A DNA stretch of 64,000 bases from positions 1-64,000 of the forward strand of contig JBAOHO010000013.1 in assembly GCA_037045355.1 (NCBI GenBank). The letters run 5' to 3'. This document shows positions 54,672 to 62,818 of this stretch, in pieces. Under the pieces are notes generated by a model. The model was given only the letters and a program-made list of their open reading frames with translations. It searched no databases and was not told the DNA's origin. Numbering within the stretch: position 1 is the first letter of the stretch; each line of letters starts with the position of its first letter. The position numbers and the translations under genes are program-made. The DNA comes from Candidatus Nanopelagicales bacterium (GTDB taxonomy: Bacteria > Actinomycetota > Actinomycetes > S36-B12 > GCA-2699445).

Positions 54672-55986
54672 GATGTGAGCCGGGATCGCGCGGGGGGCGT
54701 GGCGGTGGAGTGGTGGCGGGAAAGCCGACCGCCACCGCTCCGAGCGGCTGCCAATCGGTCGGCAGGTCGAGCACGCGGCGTACGACGTCGGGACAGAAGA
54801 CAGTGGATGACACCCACGCAGTGGCGGCACCCCGGGCCGCGATGGCGATCATGAAGTTCTGTACGGCTGCGCCGCCGGACAGCAGGAACAGGTCCCGCTC
54901 ATGGCTGCGTCGGGCCGCGTCTGGGTAGCTGTGGGCGCCGGCGGCCAGGGCAATGAACGGCAGCACGAGTTCAGGTGCGGCGCGCAGTACGTCGCCGCGG
55001 CGCACGCGACGTTCGATCGCTTCGGGGGTGAAACCGTCGAGTTGGTCCAGATCAGTCCGCCATTGACTGGCCATCTCGTCCAGTAGCTCGACGCGACGTG
55101 CGCCCCTCACGTGCAGGAAACGCCACGGCGTGGTGTGGTGGGGTGCCGGAGCGGCGATGGCATCGCCGACCGCGTCAACGATCAGGGTGGCCGGGACCGG
55201 ATCCGGGCGGAAGGCCCGCACAGTGCGGCGGTTGCCCACAGCGGCGCGCAGTCCCTCGCGGTGGGCGGCGGCTCTGCCCAACGAGAACTCGTCCTGTTCG
55301 ATCGGGCGCACAAGTGCGGCAGCTCCCGGGCCGGGGGTGGCGGTGACGAGTCTGGCAAGGCCGCGCACCACCGCGACGGGTCGCCCCGCGGCCTTGCCGC
55401 GCACCAGGTCGGACAGGGCCGCGATCTCGTCGGCCACTGCCGGTGCGGTGACGGCGAGAGTCCGCCCTCGGGCATCGTCGGAGCCGGCCAGATCGATCAG
55501 TGGCGGCAAGCCCGCGACGCCGATGGCCGTATCGGTCTGACCCAGCCGCCACGCCCGCCCCATCGTGTCGGTGATCACGACGGCCAGGGGCCTGACGTCG
55601 AGGGCGGCTTCGACGTTCGTCTTCAGCTCCGCCGCGGATCGATCGGGATCGGCCGGCAACAGCACGATCGTCCCAGGCTCGGTGTTGCTCTCGTCGATGC
55701 CGGCGGCGGCCAGCACCAGACCGGAGTGGGTGCGCACGATCCGTGTGCCCTTGACCTCGGCGAGTACGTCGGCGGTGGCGGACTCCTCCGATTCGCGTCG
55801 CCTGTCGGCCGCGGTGACTTGGCCCTCGGCCTTGGCCACCGCCTTGCTCGTCACCACGACCACGTCGCCGGGCTCGGCCCCTACGCTGCCATCGGGCCAG
55901 CGCGCGGTGGCGAGCACCAAGGCGATCACACGCGCCAGATCCGTCCCCCGGGTGATCTCGCCGATGCCATCGGGAGCGAGGACCAT
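54655..55986 (-). CDS. fbiB: Coenzyme F420:L-glutamate ligase / dehydro-F420 reductase (FbiB)
   Basis: Adds glutamate residues to F420-0 and, through its C-terminal flavin domain, reduces dehydro-F420. From MVLAPDGIGEITRGTDLARV (443 residues): CofE domain to ~245 (VVVVTSKAVAKAEGQVTAAD, RIVRTHSGLVLAAAGIDESN, VVITDTMGRAWRLGQTDTAI, RPVAVVRGLARLV) and a nitroreductase domain (RRTVRAFRPDPVPATLIVDA, AAPAPHHTTPWRFLHV, LSGGAAVQNFMIAIAARGAA). The frame is open upstream to 56130 through a 21-bp repeat, which would add 48 repetitive residues; ATG 55986 fits the family start. It lies downstream of fbiA in the same direction. Confidence 0.93.
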   Translation of the reverse strand: MVLAPDGIGEITRGTDLARVIALVLATARWPDGSVGAEPGDVVVVTSKAVAKAEGQVTAADRRRESEESATADVLAEVKGTRIVRTHSGLVLAAAGIDESNTEPGTIVLLPADPDRSAAELKTNVEAALDVRPLAVVITDTMGRAWRLGQTDTAIGVAGLPPLIDLAGSDDARGRTLAVTAPAVADEIAALSDLVRGKAAGRPVAVVRGLARLVTATPGPGAAALVRPIEQDEFSLGRAAAHREGLRAAVGNRRTVRAFRPDPVPATLIVDAVGDAIAAPAPHHTTPWRFLHVRGARRVELLDEMASQWRTDLDQLDGFTPEAIERRVRRGDVLRAAPELVLPFIALAAGAHSYPDAARRSHERDLFLLSGGAAVQNFMIAIAARGAATAWVSSTVFCPDVVRRVLDLPTDWQPLGAVAVGFPATTPPPRPPRDPGSHLTVLD

Positions 55987-55989
55987 CAG

Positions 55990-56130
55990 TTGGTCCGCTT
56001 CGTAGCGGGGGTGTTCCGCCTCGCTGTGGGGGTGTTCCGCCTCGCTAGCGGGGGTGTTCCGCCTCGTAGCGGGGGTGTTCCGCCTCGTAGCGGGGGTGTT
56101 CCGCTTCTCTGCGGGGGTGTTCCGCTTCAT
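55990..56130. repeat. 21-bp tandem repeat between fbiA and fbiB
   Basis: Six imperfect copies of TACGAGGCGGAACACCCCCGC (minus-strand sense, 21 bp). The last, diverged copy TACGAAGCGGACCAACTG runs directly into the fbiB ATG. The repeat stays open in frame with fbiB. Confidence 0.9.
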
Positions 56131-56178
56131 ACGGGGAGGGGTGAGATGCCTCGGAGCCCCATTCGGCGGCTGTGGGAG

Positions 56179-57144
56179 TCATGCCCGAACCGCCGCAGCC
56201 AGGTCCAGTGCATCCGCCGCCAACGCCGCAGCCCGGTCGGGATCGTTCATCACGAGGGGAACGGCCCGGGTCATGATTCCGGCGTCGGTCAGTTGAGGTA
56301 CGGCAGCGGCATCCTCGGGCGCCACCAGCCACCCGTCGAGCAGTCCGCCGCTGCTGCGGGCGCCGTAGTGCTGGGCCACGGCAGTGGCTGTCGGTGGTAC
56401 GCCGATGGCGGCCAGGCACTGCTCGGCCATGCCGCGGACCGCGCGGCCACCGATGATGGGGGAGACCCCGATCACGGGGGCTTCGGTGGCGCGGACGGCC
56501 TCCCGGATCGACGACACCGACATGATCGCCCCGATACTCACCACCGGATTGCTCGGCGCCAACAGCACGACGTCGGACTCCTTCAGGGCGGCGAGGACCT
56601 CGGGAGACGCAGAGGCTTCGTCGGCGCCGATCTGGACGAACTCCTCGGCCGGCAGTTCGGCGCGATGCCGGATCCACCACTCCTGGAAATGGAGCGCGCG
56701 CCGCCCCTCGGAGTCGGACACCACCACGTGGGTCTCGACCCGGTCATCGGTCATGGGCAGGATGTGCACCCCGGGCTGCCAGCGCACACACAGCGCAGTG
56801 GTGACATCGGTGAGGCGATACCCGGCCAGGAGCATCTGGGTGCGTACCAGGTGGGTCGCCAGGTCGCGGTCGCCGAGACCGAACCACGTGTTCGCAATGC
56901 CGTACGCCTGCAACTCCTCGTTGGCCCGAAACGCCTCGTCTCGCCGTCCCCAGCCCCGCTCGTCGTCGAGCCCACCGCCCAAGGTGTACATGACCGTGTC
57001 CAGGTCCGGGGAGATGTTCAAGCCGTGCAACACGATGTCATCGGCTGTGTTGACCACCGCCGTGATCCCGGAATCCAACTGGGAGCGCAGCCCGGTCAGG
57101 AACCGAGCGCCGCCGAAACCACCCGCCAGAACCGTCACCTGCAT
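56179..57144 (-). CDS. fbiA: F420 biosynthesis 2-phospho-L-lactate (EPPG) transferase (FbiA)
   Basis: Transfers the lactyl- or phosphoenolpyruvyl-phospho group to FO, giving F420-0 or its dehydro form. 321 residues from MQVTVLAGGFGGARFLTGL; NTADDIVLHGLNISPDLDTV (substrate-binding DD and HGL), YTLGGGLDDERGWG, LGDRDLATHLVRT and LLAPSNPVVSIGAIMSV are the CofD/FbiA signatures. An upstream ATG at 57171 would add nine residues but lies within a palindrome and is less likely. Divergent from fbiC with 59 nt between the starts. Confidence 0.93.
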   Translation of the reverse strand: MQVTVLAGGFGGARFLTGLRSQLDSGITAVVNTADDIVLHGLNISPDLDTVMYTLGGGLDDERGWGRRDEAFRANEELQAYGIANTWFGLGDRDLATHLVRTQMLLAGYRLTDVTTALCVRWQPGVHILPMTDDRVETHVVVSDSEGRRALHFQEWWIRHRAELPAEEFVQIGADEASASPEVLAALKESDVVLLAPSNPVVSIGAIMSVSSIREAVRATEAPVIGVSPIIGGRAVRGMAEQCLAAIGVPPTATAVAQHYGARSSGGLLDGWLVAPEDAAAVPQLTDAGIMTRAVPLVMNDPDRAAALAADALDLAAAVRA

Positions 57145-57171
57145 GTGCCGATCGTGACAGGTGATCGGCAC
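57145..57171. promoter_or_regulatory. 9-bp perfect inverted repeat between fbiA and fbiC
   Basis: GTGCCGATC (57145-57153) and GATCGGCAC (57163-57171) with a 9-nt spacer. It abuts the fbiA start and lies just upstream of the fbiC -10, where a regulator could act on both divergent genes. An RNA hairpin in the fbiA leader is an alternative. Confidence 0.55.
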
Positions 57172-57191
57172 GCGGACTGCGCCGGGCCGCG

Positions 57192-57197
57192 TACGGT
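57192..57197 (+). promoter_or_regulatory. fbiC -10 box, leaderless type
   Basis: TACGGT, 6 nt before GTG 57204. Confidence 0.5.
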
Positions 57198-57203
57198 GGA
57201 CCC

Positions 57204-59861
57204 GTGCCGGTCAGTGAACGGGAGGTCGAGCGGGCGATCAGACGCGTCGACAGAGGCGCCACGATCAATCCCCGTGAGGCCGTGGCCTTGCTGTGCGCCC
57301 GCGGCGAGCAGTTGGACCGACTCCTGGCGGTCGCCGGGCGGATCCGGGATGCGGGACTGCTGGCGGCAGGGCGGCCAGGCGTCGTCACGTATTCGCCCAA
57401 AGTCTTCATCCCGCTGACCCGGTTGTGCCGCGACCGCTGTCACTACTGCACGTTCGCCACGGATCCCGCTGCGCTGCGCCGCTCCGGGCAGCAGGAGTAC
57501 CTCACACCGACCGAGGTGCTCGACATCGCCCGGGCAGGTGCGGCGGCAGCATGCGCGGAGGCGTTGTTCACGCTCGGAGACACCCCCGAGGACCGATGGC
57601 CGGCGGCCGCGGAATGGCTCGCCGCGGCGGGCTATGACGACACCGTGTCCTACCTGAGGGCCAGCGCGATCTCGGTCCTGGAGGAGACGGGGTTGCTGCC
57701 GCACCTCAACCCCGGCGTGCTCGACTGGGCGGATCTGCGCCGATTGCGCCCGGTCGCGCCTTCCATGGGGCTGATGCTCGAGTCGTCGGCGCGCCGGTTG
57801 TTCACCGACCCCGGCGAGGTCCACCACGGCTCACCGGACAAAGACCCGCAGGTTCGGCTGCGCATGATCGAGGACGCCGGGCGGTTGGGGATCCCGTTCA
57901 CCACCGGGATCCTGGTGGGGATCGGCGAGACGCCGGACGAACTCGTCACCTCCCTGCTCGACATCCGGCGCCTGGCTCGCGAGTACGGACACATCCAGGA
58001 GGTGCTGGTCCAGAACTTCCGGGCCAAGCCGGACACGGCCGCCCGGGCTCGACCCGACGCGAACGAAGACGCCTACCTCGCGACGGTCGCCACCGCTCGG
58101 GTCCTCCTGGGACCGAGCGTTCGGATCCAGGCTCCACCGAATCTGAGCGCTCCCCAGGTCGTCGCCCGTTTGCTCGCGGGTGGTGTGGACGACCTCGGTG
58201 GGATCAGCCCCGTCACCGCGGATCACGTGAATCCCGAACGCCCGTGGCCGCAGATCGAGGCCCTGGCCGCGATCGCCGCCGGCCAAGGTCTCGAGTTGGC
58301 CCCACGTCTGACGGTGCATCCGGAGTATGTGGCTGATGCCGCCACGTGGATCGACCCGCGCCTGCACCCGCATGTGGCAGCGCTGGCCGACCCCACCGGT
58401 CGGTTCGATCCGACGCGGGCGCCAGTCGGACTGTCCTGGCAGGAGCAGGACCCCGGTTACGAGGAGTTCGCGGTCCGCAACAGCGGCGGACGCACCGATC
58501 TCGCGGCCACGATCGACATCACCGGTCGTTCCGCGGCCGAGCGAGGCGACGCTGACACGGTGTTCGGCGACTGGACGGAGATCGCGCAGCGTGCCCGGCG
58601 CGTGCCGGGCGCTTCGATGCCCCGCGATGTCGGCCAGGCGCTCGACCTCGCCGAACGCGACCCCGCCGCGCTGGCCGAACGCGCTCACCACGAGGCGGCA
58701 CTCGCGTTGATGTCGTGTGACGGTGCCGCCTTGGACCGGTTGTGTGCGCTGGCCGACGCCGTACGCGCCGAGACCGTCGGGTCAGATGTCACCTACGTGG
58801 TCAATCGCAACATCAACTTCACCAACGTCTGCTACACCGGTTGCCGGTTCTGTGCCTTCGCCCAGCGCCATGACGATCCGGATGCGTTCACGCTGAGTCT
58901 TGCCCAGGTGGGGGAGCGGGTCGACGAGGCCGTTGCGTCCGGGGCCACCGAGATCTGCATGCAGGGCGGGATCCACCCCGATCTGCCCGGCACCGCCTAC
59001 TTCGACTTGGCTCGGGAGGTCAAGCGGCGCCAGCCCACCGTGCACCTGCACGCCTTCTCGCCGATGGAGGTCGTCAACGGGGCGATCCGGTCGCAGATGC
59101 CCGTGGAGCAGTGGCTGGCGCTGGCGCGGGAAGCGGGTGTGGACTCGATCCCGGGGACGGCCGCCGAGATCCTCGACGAAGAGGTCCGGTGGGTCTTGAC
59201 GAAGGGCAAGCTGGCCGCCGACACCTGGATCGATGTCATCACAGCTGCGCACCGCGCCGGACTGCCGTCGAGCGCCACGATGATGTACGGACACGTGGAT
59301 CATCCGCGGCATTGGGTGGAACATCTGAGGACCATCCGCGACATCCAGATGATCACGGGCGGATTCACGGAGTTCGTTCCGTTGCCCTTCGTCCACCAGC
59401 AGTCGCCGGTCTACCTCGCGGGAGTGGCGCGACCTGGACCCACCGCGCGGGACAACCGCGCCGTCCACGCCATGGCCCGGTTGATGCTGCACGGTGCCAT
59501 CGCCAACATCCAATGCTCGTGGGTCAAGCTCGGGGAGCGTGGCTGCCAGGTGATGCTCACCTCCGGCGCCAACGACCTCGGCGGGACCCTGATGGAGGAG
59601 ACCATCTCGCGGATGGCGGGATCCGATCACGGCAGTGCCATGACTGTGGCCGAACTCGAGCACATCGCCGCGGGAATCGGTCGCCCGGCGCGGCAACGCA
59701 CCACGCTCTACTCTGCGCTCGGCTCGCAGCTCCCCTCGGAACTCCCCTCGCAGCTCCCCTCGGAACTCCCCTCGCAGCTCCCCTCGCAGCTCCCCTCGAA
59801 TCCCGAATCGGCACTCGACCCAGCCCACGACTCGCCTGCGACGGAAGGCCTCCGCCGCTGA
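57204..59861 (+). CDS. fbiC: FO synthase, two-domain (FbiC)
   Basis: Makes the deazaflavin core FO of coenzyme F420 from tyrosine and a flavin precursor. 885 residues with two radical-SAM domains: CofG-like with CRDRCHYC (Cys75, 79, 82) and CofH-like with CYTGCRFC (Cys543, 547, 550). Other landmarks: GLMLESSARRLF, GGISPVTADHVNPERPWP, ATEICMQGGIHPDLPGTAYF and HAFSPMEVVNGA. The last ~50 residues (LPSQLPSELPS repeats, ending ATEGLRR) are coded by a 12-bp tandem repeat, longer than the family needs. GTG start with a leaderless -10. Confidence 0.95.
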   Translation: MPVSEREVERAIRRVDRGATINPREAVALLCARGEQLDRLLAVAGRIRDAGLLAAGRPGVVTYSPKVFIPLTRLCRDRCHYCTFATDPAALRRSGQQEYLTPTEVLDIARAGAAAACAEALFTLGDTPEDRWPAAAEWLAAAGYDDTVSYLRASAISVLEETGLLPHLNPGVLDWADLRRLRPVAPSMGLMLESSARRLFTDPGEVHHGSPDKDPQVRLRMIEDAGRLGIPFTTGILVGIGETPDELVTSLLDIRRLAREYGHIQEVLVQNFRAKPDTAARARPDANEDAYLATVATARVLLGPSVRIQAPPNLSAPQVVARLLAGGVDDLGGISPVTADHVNPERPWPQIEALAAIAAGQGLELAPRLTVHPEYVADAATWIDPRLHPHVAALADPTGRFDPTRAPVGLSWQEQDPGYEEFAVRNSGGRTDLAATIDITGRSAAERGDADTVFGDWTEIAQRARRVPGASMPRDVGQALDLAERDPAALAERAHHEAALALMSCDGAALDRLCALADAVRAETVGSDVTYVVNRNINFTNVCYTGCRFCAFAQRHDDPDAFTLSLAQVGERVDEAVASGATEICMQGGIHPDLPGTAYFDLAREVKRRQPTVHLHAFSPMEVVNGAIRSQMPVEQWLALAREAGVDSIPGTAAEILDEEVRWVLTKGKLAADTWIDVITAAHRAGLPSSATMMYGHVDHPRHWVEHLRTIRDIQMITGGFTEFVPLPFVHQQSPVYLAGVARPGPTARDNRAVHAMARLMLHGAIANIQCSWVKLGERGCQVMLTSGANDLGGTLMEETISRMAGSDHGSAMTVAELEHIAAGIGRPARQRTTLYSALGSQLPSELPSQLPSELPSQLPSQLPSNPESALDPAHDSPATEGLRR
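59723..59799. repeat. 12-bp tandem repeat in the fbiC C-terminus
   Basis: Six copies of TCGCAGCTCCCC/TCGGAACTCCCC encode the LPSQ/LPSE repeats at the end of FbiC. Confidence 0.9.
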
Positions 59862-59931
59862 GGCGGCGCTCCTGGCCGGCTCCCCAACAACCGCGGTCGC
59901 TCGGCGCCGGGTGTCTGTCGGCAGGGGGCTC

Positions 59932-60010
59932 GGCAGGGGGCTCGGTGGGGGCTCGGCAGGGGGCTCGGTGGGGGCTCGGAGGGGGATCGGCGGGGGCTCG
60001 GTGGGGGACC
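59932..60010 (+). repeat. G-rich repeat block
   Basis: Seven runs of four to five G separated by 5-9 nt (GGGGGCTCGGCAGGGGGC-type units). It could form G-quadruplexes on the plus strand. Confidence 0.75.
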
Positions 60011-60076
60011 GCCGATTGGGCAGCCGGGACGCCCACGCCCGCCCGTCACCCAGATGCCCGCCAATCACCCGTATGG

Positions 60077-60136
60077 CTGTGGATGGAACCCACGAATGAC
60101 CCAAGATGTGGCATTTCGGCGGCAAGTCATCCACAG
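60077..60136. promoter_or_regulatory. Inverted repeat upstream of the whiB promoter
   Basis: CTGTGGATG (60077-60085) and CATCCACAG (60128-60136) are a perfect 9-bp inverted repeat with a 42-nt spacer, ending 16 nt before the -35. The half sites resemble DnaA boxes; I do not claim a replication origin. Confidence 0.45.
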
Positions 60137-60151
60137 ATATGGGAATTGGGG

Positions 60152-60180
60152 TTGACGACTCCGAGTCACACCCATGTAAT
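60152..60180 (+). promoter_or_regulatory. Strong whiB promoter (-35/-10)
   Basis: TTGACG at 60152-60157 and TGTAAT at 60175-60180 with a 17-nt spacer: the best sigma-70-type promoter in the window. Confidence 0.75.
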
Positions 60181-60306
60181 TACAACCACGTCAGCGCCGG
60201 GGAACCGGACCACGTGGGGCTACCGGCCCGGGTAGGGGTACTCGGGTCTTCGGTTCCGCCGCCGACGTATTTCCGTGGCTGGGGAACAGAAAAGGGAGGA
60301 ACCACG

Positions 60307-60564
60307 GTGGGTGAGATGGTCTTTTTTCCGATGACCGAGAACGAGGAACTGTCCTGGCAGGAGCGTGGGCTGTGCGCCCAGACCGATCCTGAGGCCTTTT
60401 TCCCAGAGAAGGGTGGCAGCACCCGGGAAGCCAAGCGGGTCTGTCTGTCCTGCGATGTCCGCTCCGAGTGCTTGGAATACGCACTCGCCAACGACGAGCG
60501 GTTCGGCATCTGGGGAGGCCTGTCCGAACGCGAACGCCGCCGCTTGAAGAAAGCCGCCGGCTGA
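60307..60564 (+). CDS. whiB: WhiB-family Fe-S transcriptional regulator
   Basis: 85 residues. Four Cys (Cys23 in GLCAQTDPEAFF, Cys46-x2-Cys49 in CLSC, Cys55 in RSECLEY) bind a [4Fe-4S] cluster; GIWGGLSERERRRLKK is the sigma-factor/DNA-binding end. The pattern and genome context (DUF3499, manB) fit the WhiB2/WblE subgroup, which controls cell division and development. GTG 60307 has GGGAGG 7-12 nt upstream. The promoter is 120 nt upstream, so a long leader is transcribed. Confidence 0.93.
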   Translation: MGEMVFFPMTENEELSWQERGLCAQTDPEAFFPEKGGSTREAKRVCLSCDVRSECLEYALANDERFGIWGGLSERERRRLKKAAG

Positions 60565-60830
60565 CCGGAGGGTCGACTGCCGATCGGCCTCACCGGGCGA
60601 TTTCGCACCAGCTATCGGACTTCGCGCCTGGCAGTGCGTCACACCGTTGCAGTGGCGCGCAGCCCGATGGGCGCGTCCCGGTGAGGCCGACTCCCTGCTT
60701 GAGTCAGACCAGTTCCATTCCGCGGGGGGCGAGTCCGACGGTGACGAGTCCGGGTCGGCACAGACGCGTGCGAGTCGAACGCGGTGGGTGCGACACGGCG
60801 CCAATGCGTGGACCACACTCCGGCGGGCGG

Positions 60831-60836
60831 TAATCT
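60831..60836 (+). promoter_or_regulatory. -10 box, leaderless type, for DUF3499
   Basis: TAATCT, 7 nt before GTG 60844. Confidence 0.5.
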
Positions 60837-60843
60837 TCGCCTC

Positions 60844-61215
60844 GTGAGTATGGCCCGCCGATGCAGTAAGCCGTCTTGTACGCGGCCGGCTGTTGCGACC
60901 CTCACCTACGTCTACGCGGACTGCACCGCCGTCTTGGGTCCGTTGGCCACCTACGCCGAACCACACTGCTACGACCTGTGCCAGGCGCACAGCGAGCGTT
61001 TGACCGCGCCGCGCGGTTGGGAGGTCGTGAGGCTTCAGCCGGATCCGGATGCGCTCAAACCCAGCAGCGACGACCTCGAAGCTCTCGCGGACGCGGTCCG
61101 CGAGGCCGGCCGACCGCGCACCCCTGTGCCGGCTGCTGAGACTCCGGTCCCGGCGGGCACACTCGAAGTCACCCGTCGGGGCCACCTGCGCGTACTGAGA
61201 GACGCGGACAGTTGA
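60844..61215 (+). CDS. DUF3499 family protein
   Basis: 123 residues: ARRCSKPSCTRPAVATLTYV and YAEPHCYDLCQAHSERLTAP carry two Cys pairs in a treble-clef-like zinc-binding arrangement, followed by GWEVVRL and a variable acidic/Pro-rich tail. DUF3499 is restricted to actinobacteria and usually lies between whiB and manB, as here. Function unknown; GTG start chosen from the -10 spacing, ATG 60850 is possible. Confidence 0.88.
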   Translation: MSMARRCSKPSCTRPAVATLTYVYADCTAVLGPLATYAEPHCYDLCQAHSERLTAPRGWEVVRLQPDPDALKPSSDDLEALADAVREAGRPRTPVPAAETPVPAGTLEVTRRGHLRVLRDADS

Positions 61216-61220
61216 ACCGA

Positions 61221-61226
61221 TAGGCT
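61221..61226 (+). promoter_or_regulatory. manB -10 box, leaderless type
   Basis: TAGGCT, 6 nt before GTG 61233. Confidence 0.5.
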
Positions 61227-61232
61227 CGGGCC

Positions 61233-62633
61233 GTGCGCGATCTTGACGCAATCATCAAGGCCTACGACGTCCGCGGCGTCGTCCCGGACCAACTCGACGA
61301 ATCCCTGGCCCGCGATGTCGGGGCAGCATTCGTTCAAGTGGTCGCAGCGGCGCCCTCCGCGGGTGGCCCCGGAGCGATCGTCGTCGGACACGACATGCGG
61401 CCCAGCGGTCCAGACTTGGTAGCGGCATTCGCCGACGGGGTCACGGGTCAAGGCTGTGACGTCATCCGCATCGGACTGTGTTCGACAGACGGTCTGTACT
61501 TCGCCGCAGGGCGGTTGGGGCTCCCCGGCGCGATGTTCACGGCCAGCCACAACCCGGCCCAGTACAACGGCATCAAACTCTGCCGCGCCGGTGCGGCGCC
61601 CGTCGGGGAGGACACCGGACTCGCCGACATTCGCGAGGCGGTCCGTCAGGGACCGATCCCGGATGCCGACGTGCCGCCGGGAACGGTCCGCGACCGCGAC
61701 ATGTTGGCCGACTACGCGGCGTTCCTGCGCTCCTTGGTCGACCTGAGTGGAATCCGACCACTCCGGGTCGTGGTCGATGCCGGCAACGGCATGGGTGGCT
61801 ACACGGTACCCGCGGTGTTGGGGACCCGGGCCGGTCTTCCGGAGCTGCCGCTCATGATCGTTCCGATGTACTTCGAACTGGACGGCACCTTCCCCAATCA
61901 CGACGCCAACCCCATCGAGCCCGCCAACCTGGTGGACCTGCAGCAGCGGGTCGTCGCGCTGGGGGCCGACATCGGATTGGCCTTCGACGGTGACGCCGAC
62001 CGGTGTTTCGTCGTCGACGAACGTGGCGAGGCAGTGAGCCCATCAGCGATCACCGGACTCATCGCTGAGAAGGTCCTGGCAGCGGAGCCCGGGGCGACGA
62101 TCATCCACAACCTCATCACGAGCCGAGCAGTCCCCGAACTCATCAGCGAACTCGGTGGCGTGCCGGAACGCACACGCGTGGGACACAGCTACATCAAGGA
62201 CACAATGGCGCGCACGGGAGCGGCGTTCGGGGGAGAGCACTCCGGTCACTTCTACTTCCGTGATTTCTGGCGGGCCGACTCCGGCATGTTGGCGGCCATG
62301 CATACTCTGGCTGCCCTCGGCCGGACCGAGCCGGGAACCGCCTTGTCCCAGATCATGACCAAGTACGAGCGCTATGTCGCCAGCGGCGAGATCAACACGT
62401 CCGTCGCGGACGTAGGGGCCGCTATTGCTGCGGTGCGGGACGCTTTCACCGGACGCGGCGACGTCGATGAGCTCGATGGCCTGACCGTGTCCACCCCGCA
62501 GTGGTGGTTCAACGTGCGGCCCTCCAACACCGAGCCGCTCCTCCGTCTGAACGCCGAGGCAGCCGATGACGCCACGTTGGCCGCCATCCGCGACGAGGTG
62601 CTGGCTGTCATCCGAACAGGAGTTGACGCGTGA
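61233..62633 (+). CDS. manB: Phosphomannomutase/phosphoglucomutase
   Basis: 466 residues. Converts mannose-6-P to mannose-1-P. TASHNPAQYNGIK carries the phosphoserine (Ser105), LAFDGDADRCFVVD the Mg2+ loop, GGEHSGHFYFRDF the sugar-specificity loop and RPSNTEPLLRL the phosphate-binding loop. Domain order and size are standard. GTG start. It overlaps the Trm112-like gene by four nt. Confidence 0.94.
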   Translation: MRDLDAIIKAYDVRGVVPDQLDESLARDVGAAFVQVVAAAPSAGGPGAIVVGHDMRPSGPDLVAAFADGVTGQGCDVIRIGLCSTDGLYFAAGRLGLPGAMFTASHNPAQYNGIKLCRAGAAPVGEDTGLADIREAVRQGPIPDADVPPGTVRDRDMLADYAAFLRSLVDLSGIRPLRVVVDAGNGMGGYTVPAVLGTRAGLPELPLMIVPMYFELDGTFPNHDANPIEPANLVDLQQRVVALGADIGLAFDGDADRCFVVDERGEAVSPSAITGLIAEKVLAAEPGATIIHNLITSRAVPELISELGGVPERTRVGHSYIKDTMARTGAAFGGEHSGHFYFRDFWRADSGMLAAMHTLAALGRTEPGTALSQIMTKYERYVASGEINTSVADVGAAIAAVRDAFTGRGDVDELDGLTVSTPQWWFNVRPSNTEPLLRLNAEAADDATLAAIRDEVLAVIRTGVDA

Positions 62634-62818
62634 GTTCCACCTTGGGCCTGGACCCCCTGCTCCTGGAGCTGCTGCGCTGCCCGCAGCCTCATCACGCCGA
62701 GCTTCGTGTCGACGAAGACCGTCACGAACTGGTCTGCACCGAGTGCGGTGCCGCCTATCCGGTACGAGACGGACTGCCGATCATGTTGATCGATGAGGCC
62801 CGGCAGGGGTCCGGGTGA
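62630..62818 (+). CDS. Trm112-like zinc-binding protein
   Basis: 62 residues. LDPLLLELLRCPQPHH and LVCTECGAAYPVRDGLPIML give the Cys17, Cys36-x2-Cys39 pattern and the conserved YPVRDGLPIML end. Usually annotated as Trm112/YcaR family; role unknown. The GTG start overlaps manB (GTGA), and its stop overlaps the manA GTG. Confidence 0.9.
   Translation: MSSTLGLDPLLLELLRCPQPHHAELRVDEDRHELVCTECGAAYPVRDGLPIMLIDEARQGSG

Larger units (their letters stand above)
59862..60306. other. Intergenic region fbiC-whiB
   Basis: 445 nt without a gene. It holds a G-rich repeat (59932-60010), a 9-bp inverted repeat (60077-60136), the whiB promoter (60152-60180) and a ~120-nt leader of whiB with the ribosome binding site GGGAGG. 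An open frame from 60106 covers part of the leader, but the WhiB homology starts only at 60307. Confidence 0.7.

Noticed and set aside
55990..56130. CRISPR-like array
   Set aside because: Units are contiguous, 21 bp and have no unique spacers; no cas genes are present. The same holds for the other repeat blocks.
55111..57417. 768-codon open frame on the plus strand across fbiB and fbiA
   Set aside because: It is antisense to two well recognised F420 genes, has no family features and a composition expected from the GC-rich third positions of the opposite strand.
60077..60136. Replication origin from DnaA-box-like half sites
   Set aside because: Only two half sites, no AT-rich unwinding region and no dnaA, dnaN or gyrase genes nearby.
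60565..60843. tRNA or small RNA gene between whiB and DUF3499
   Set aside because: I found no cloverleaf pattern, CCA end or terminator; only the DUF3499 -10 box is supportable.
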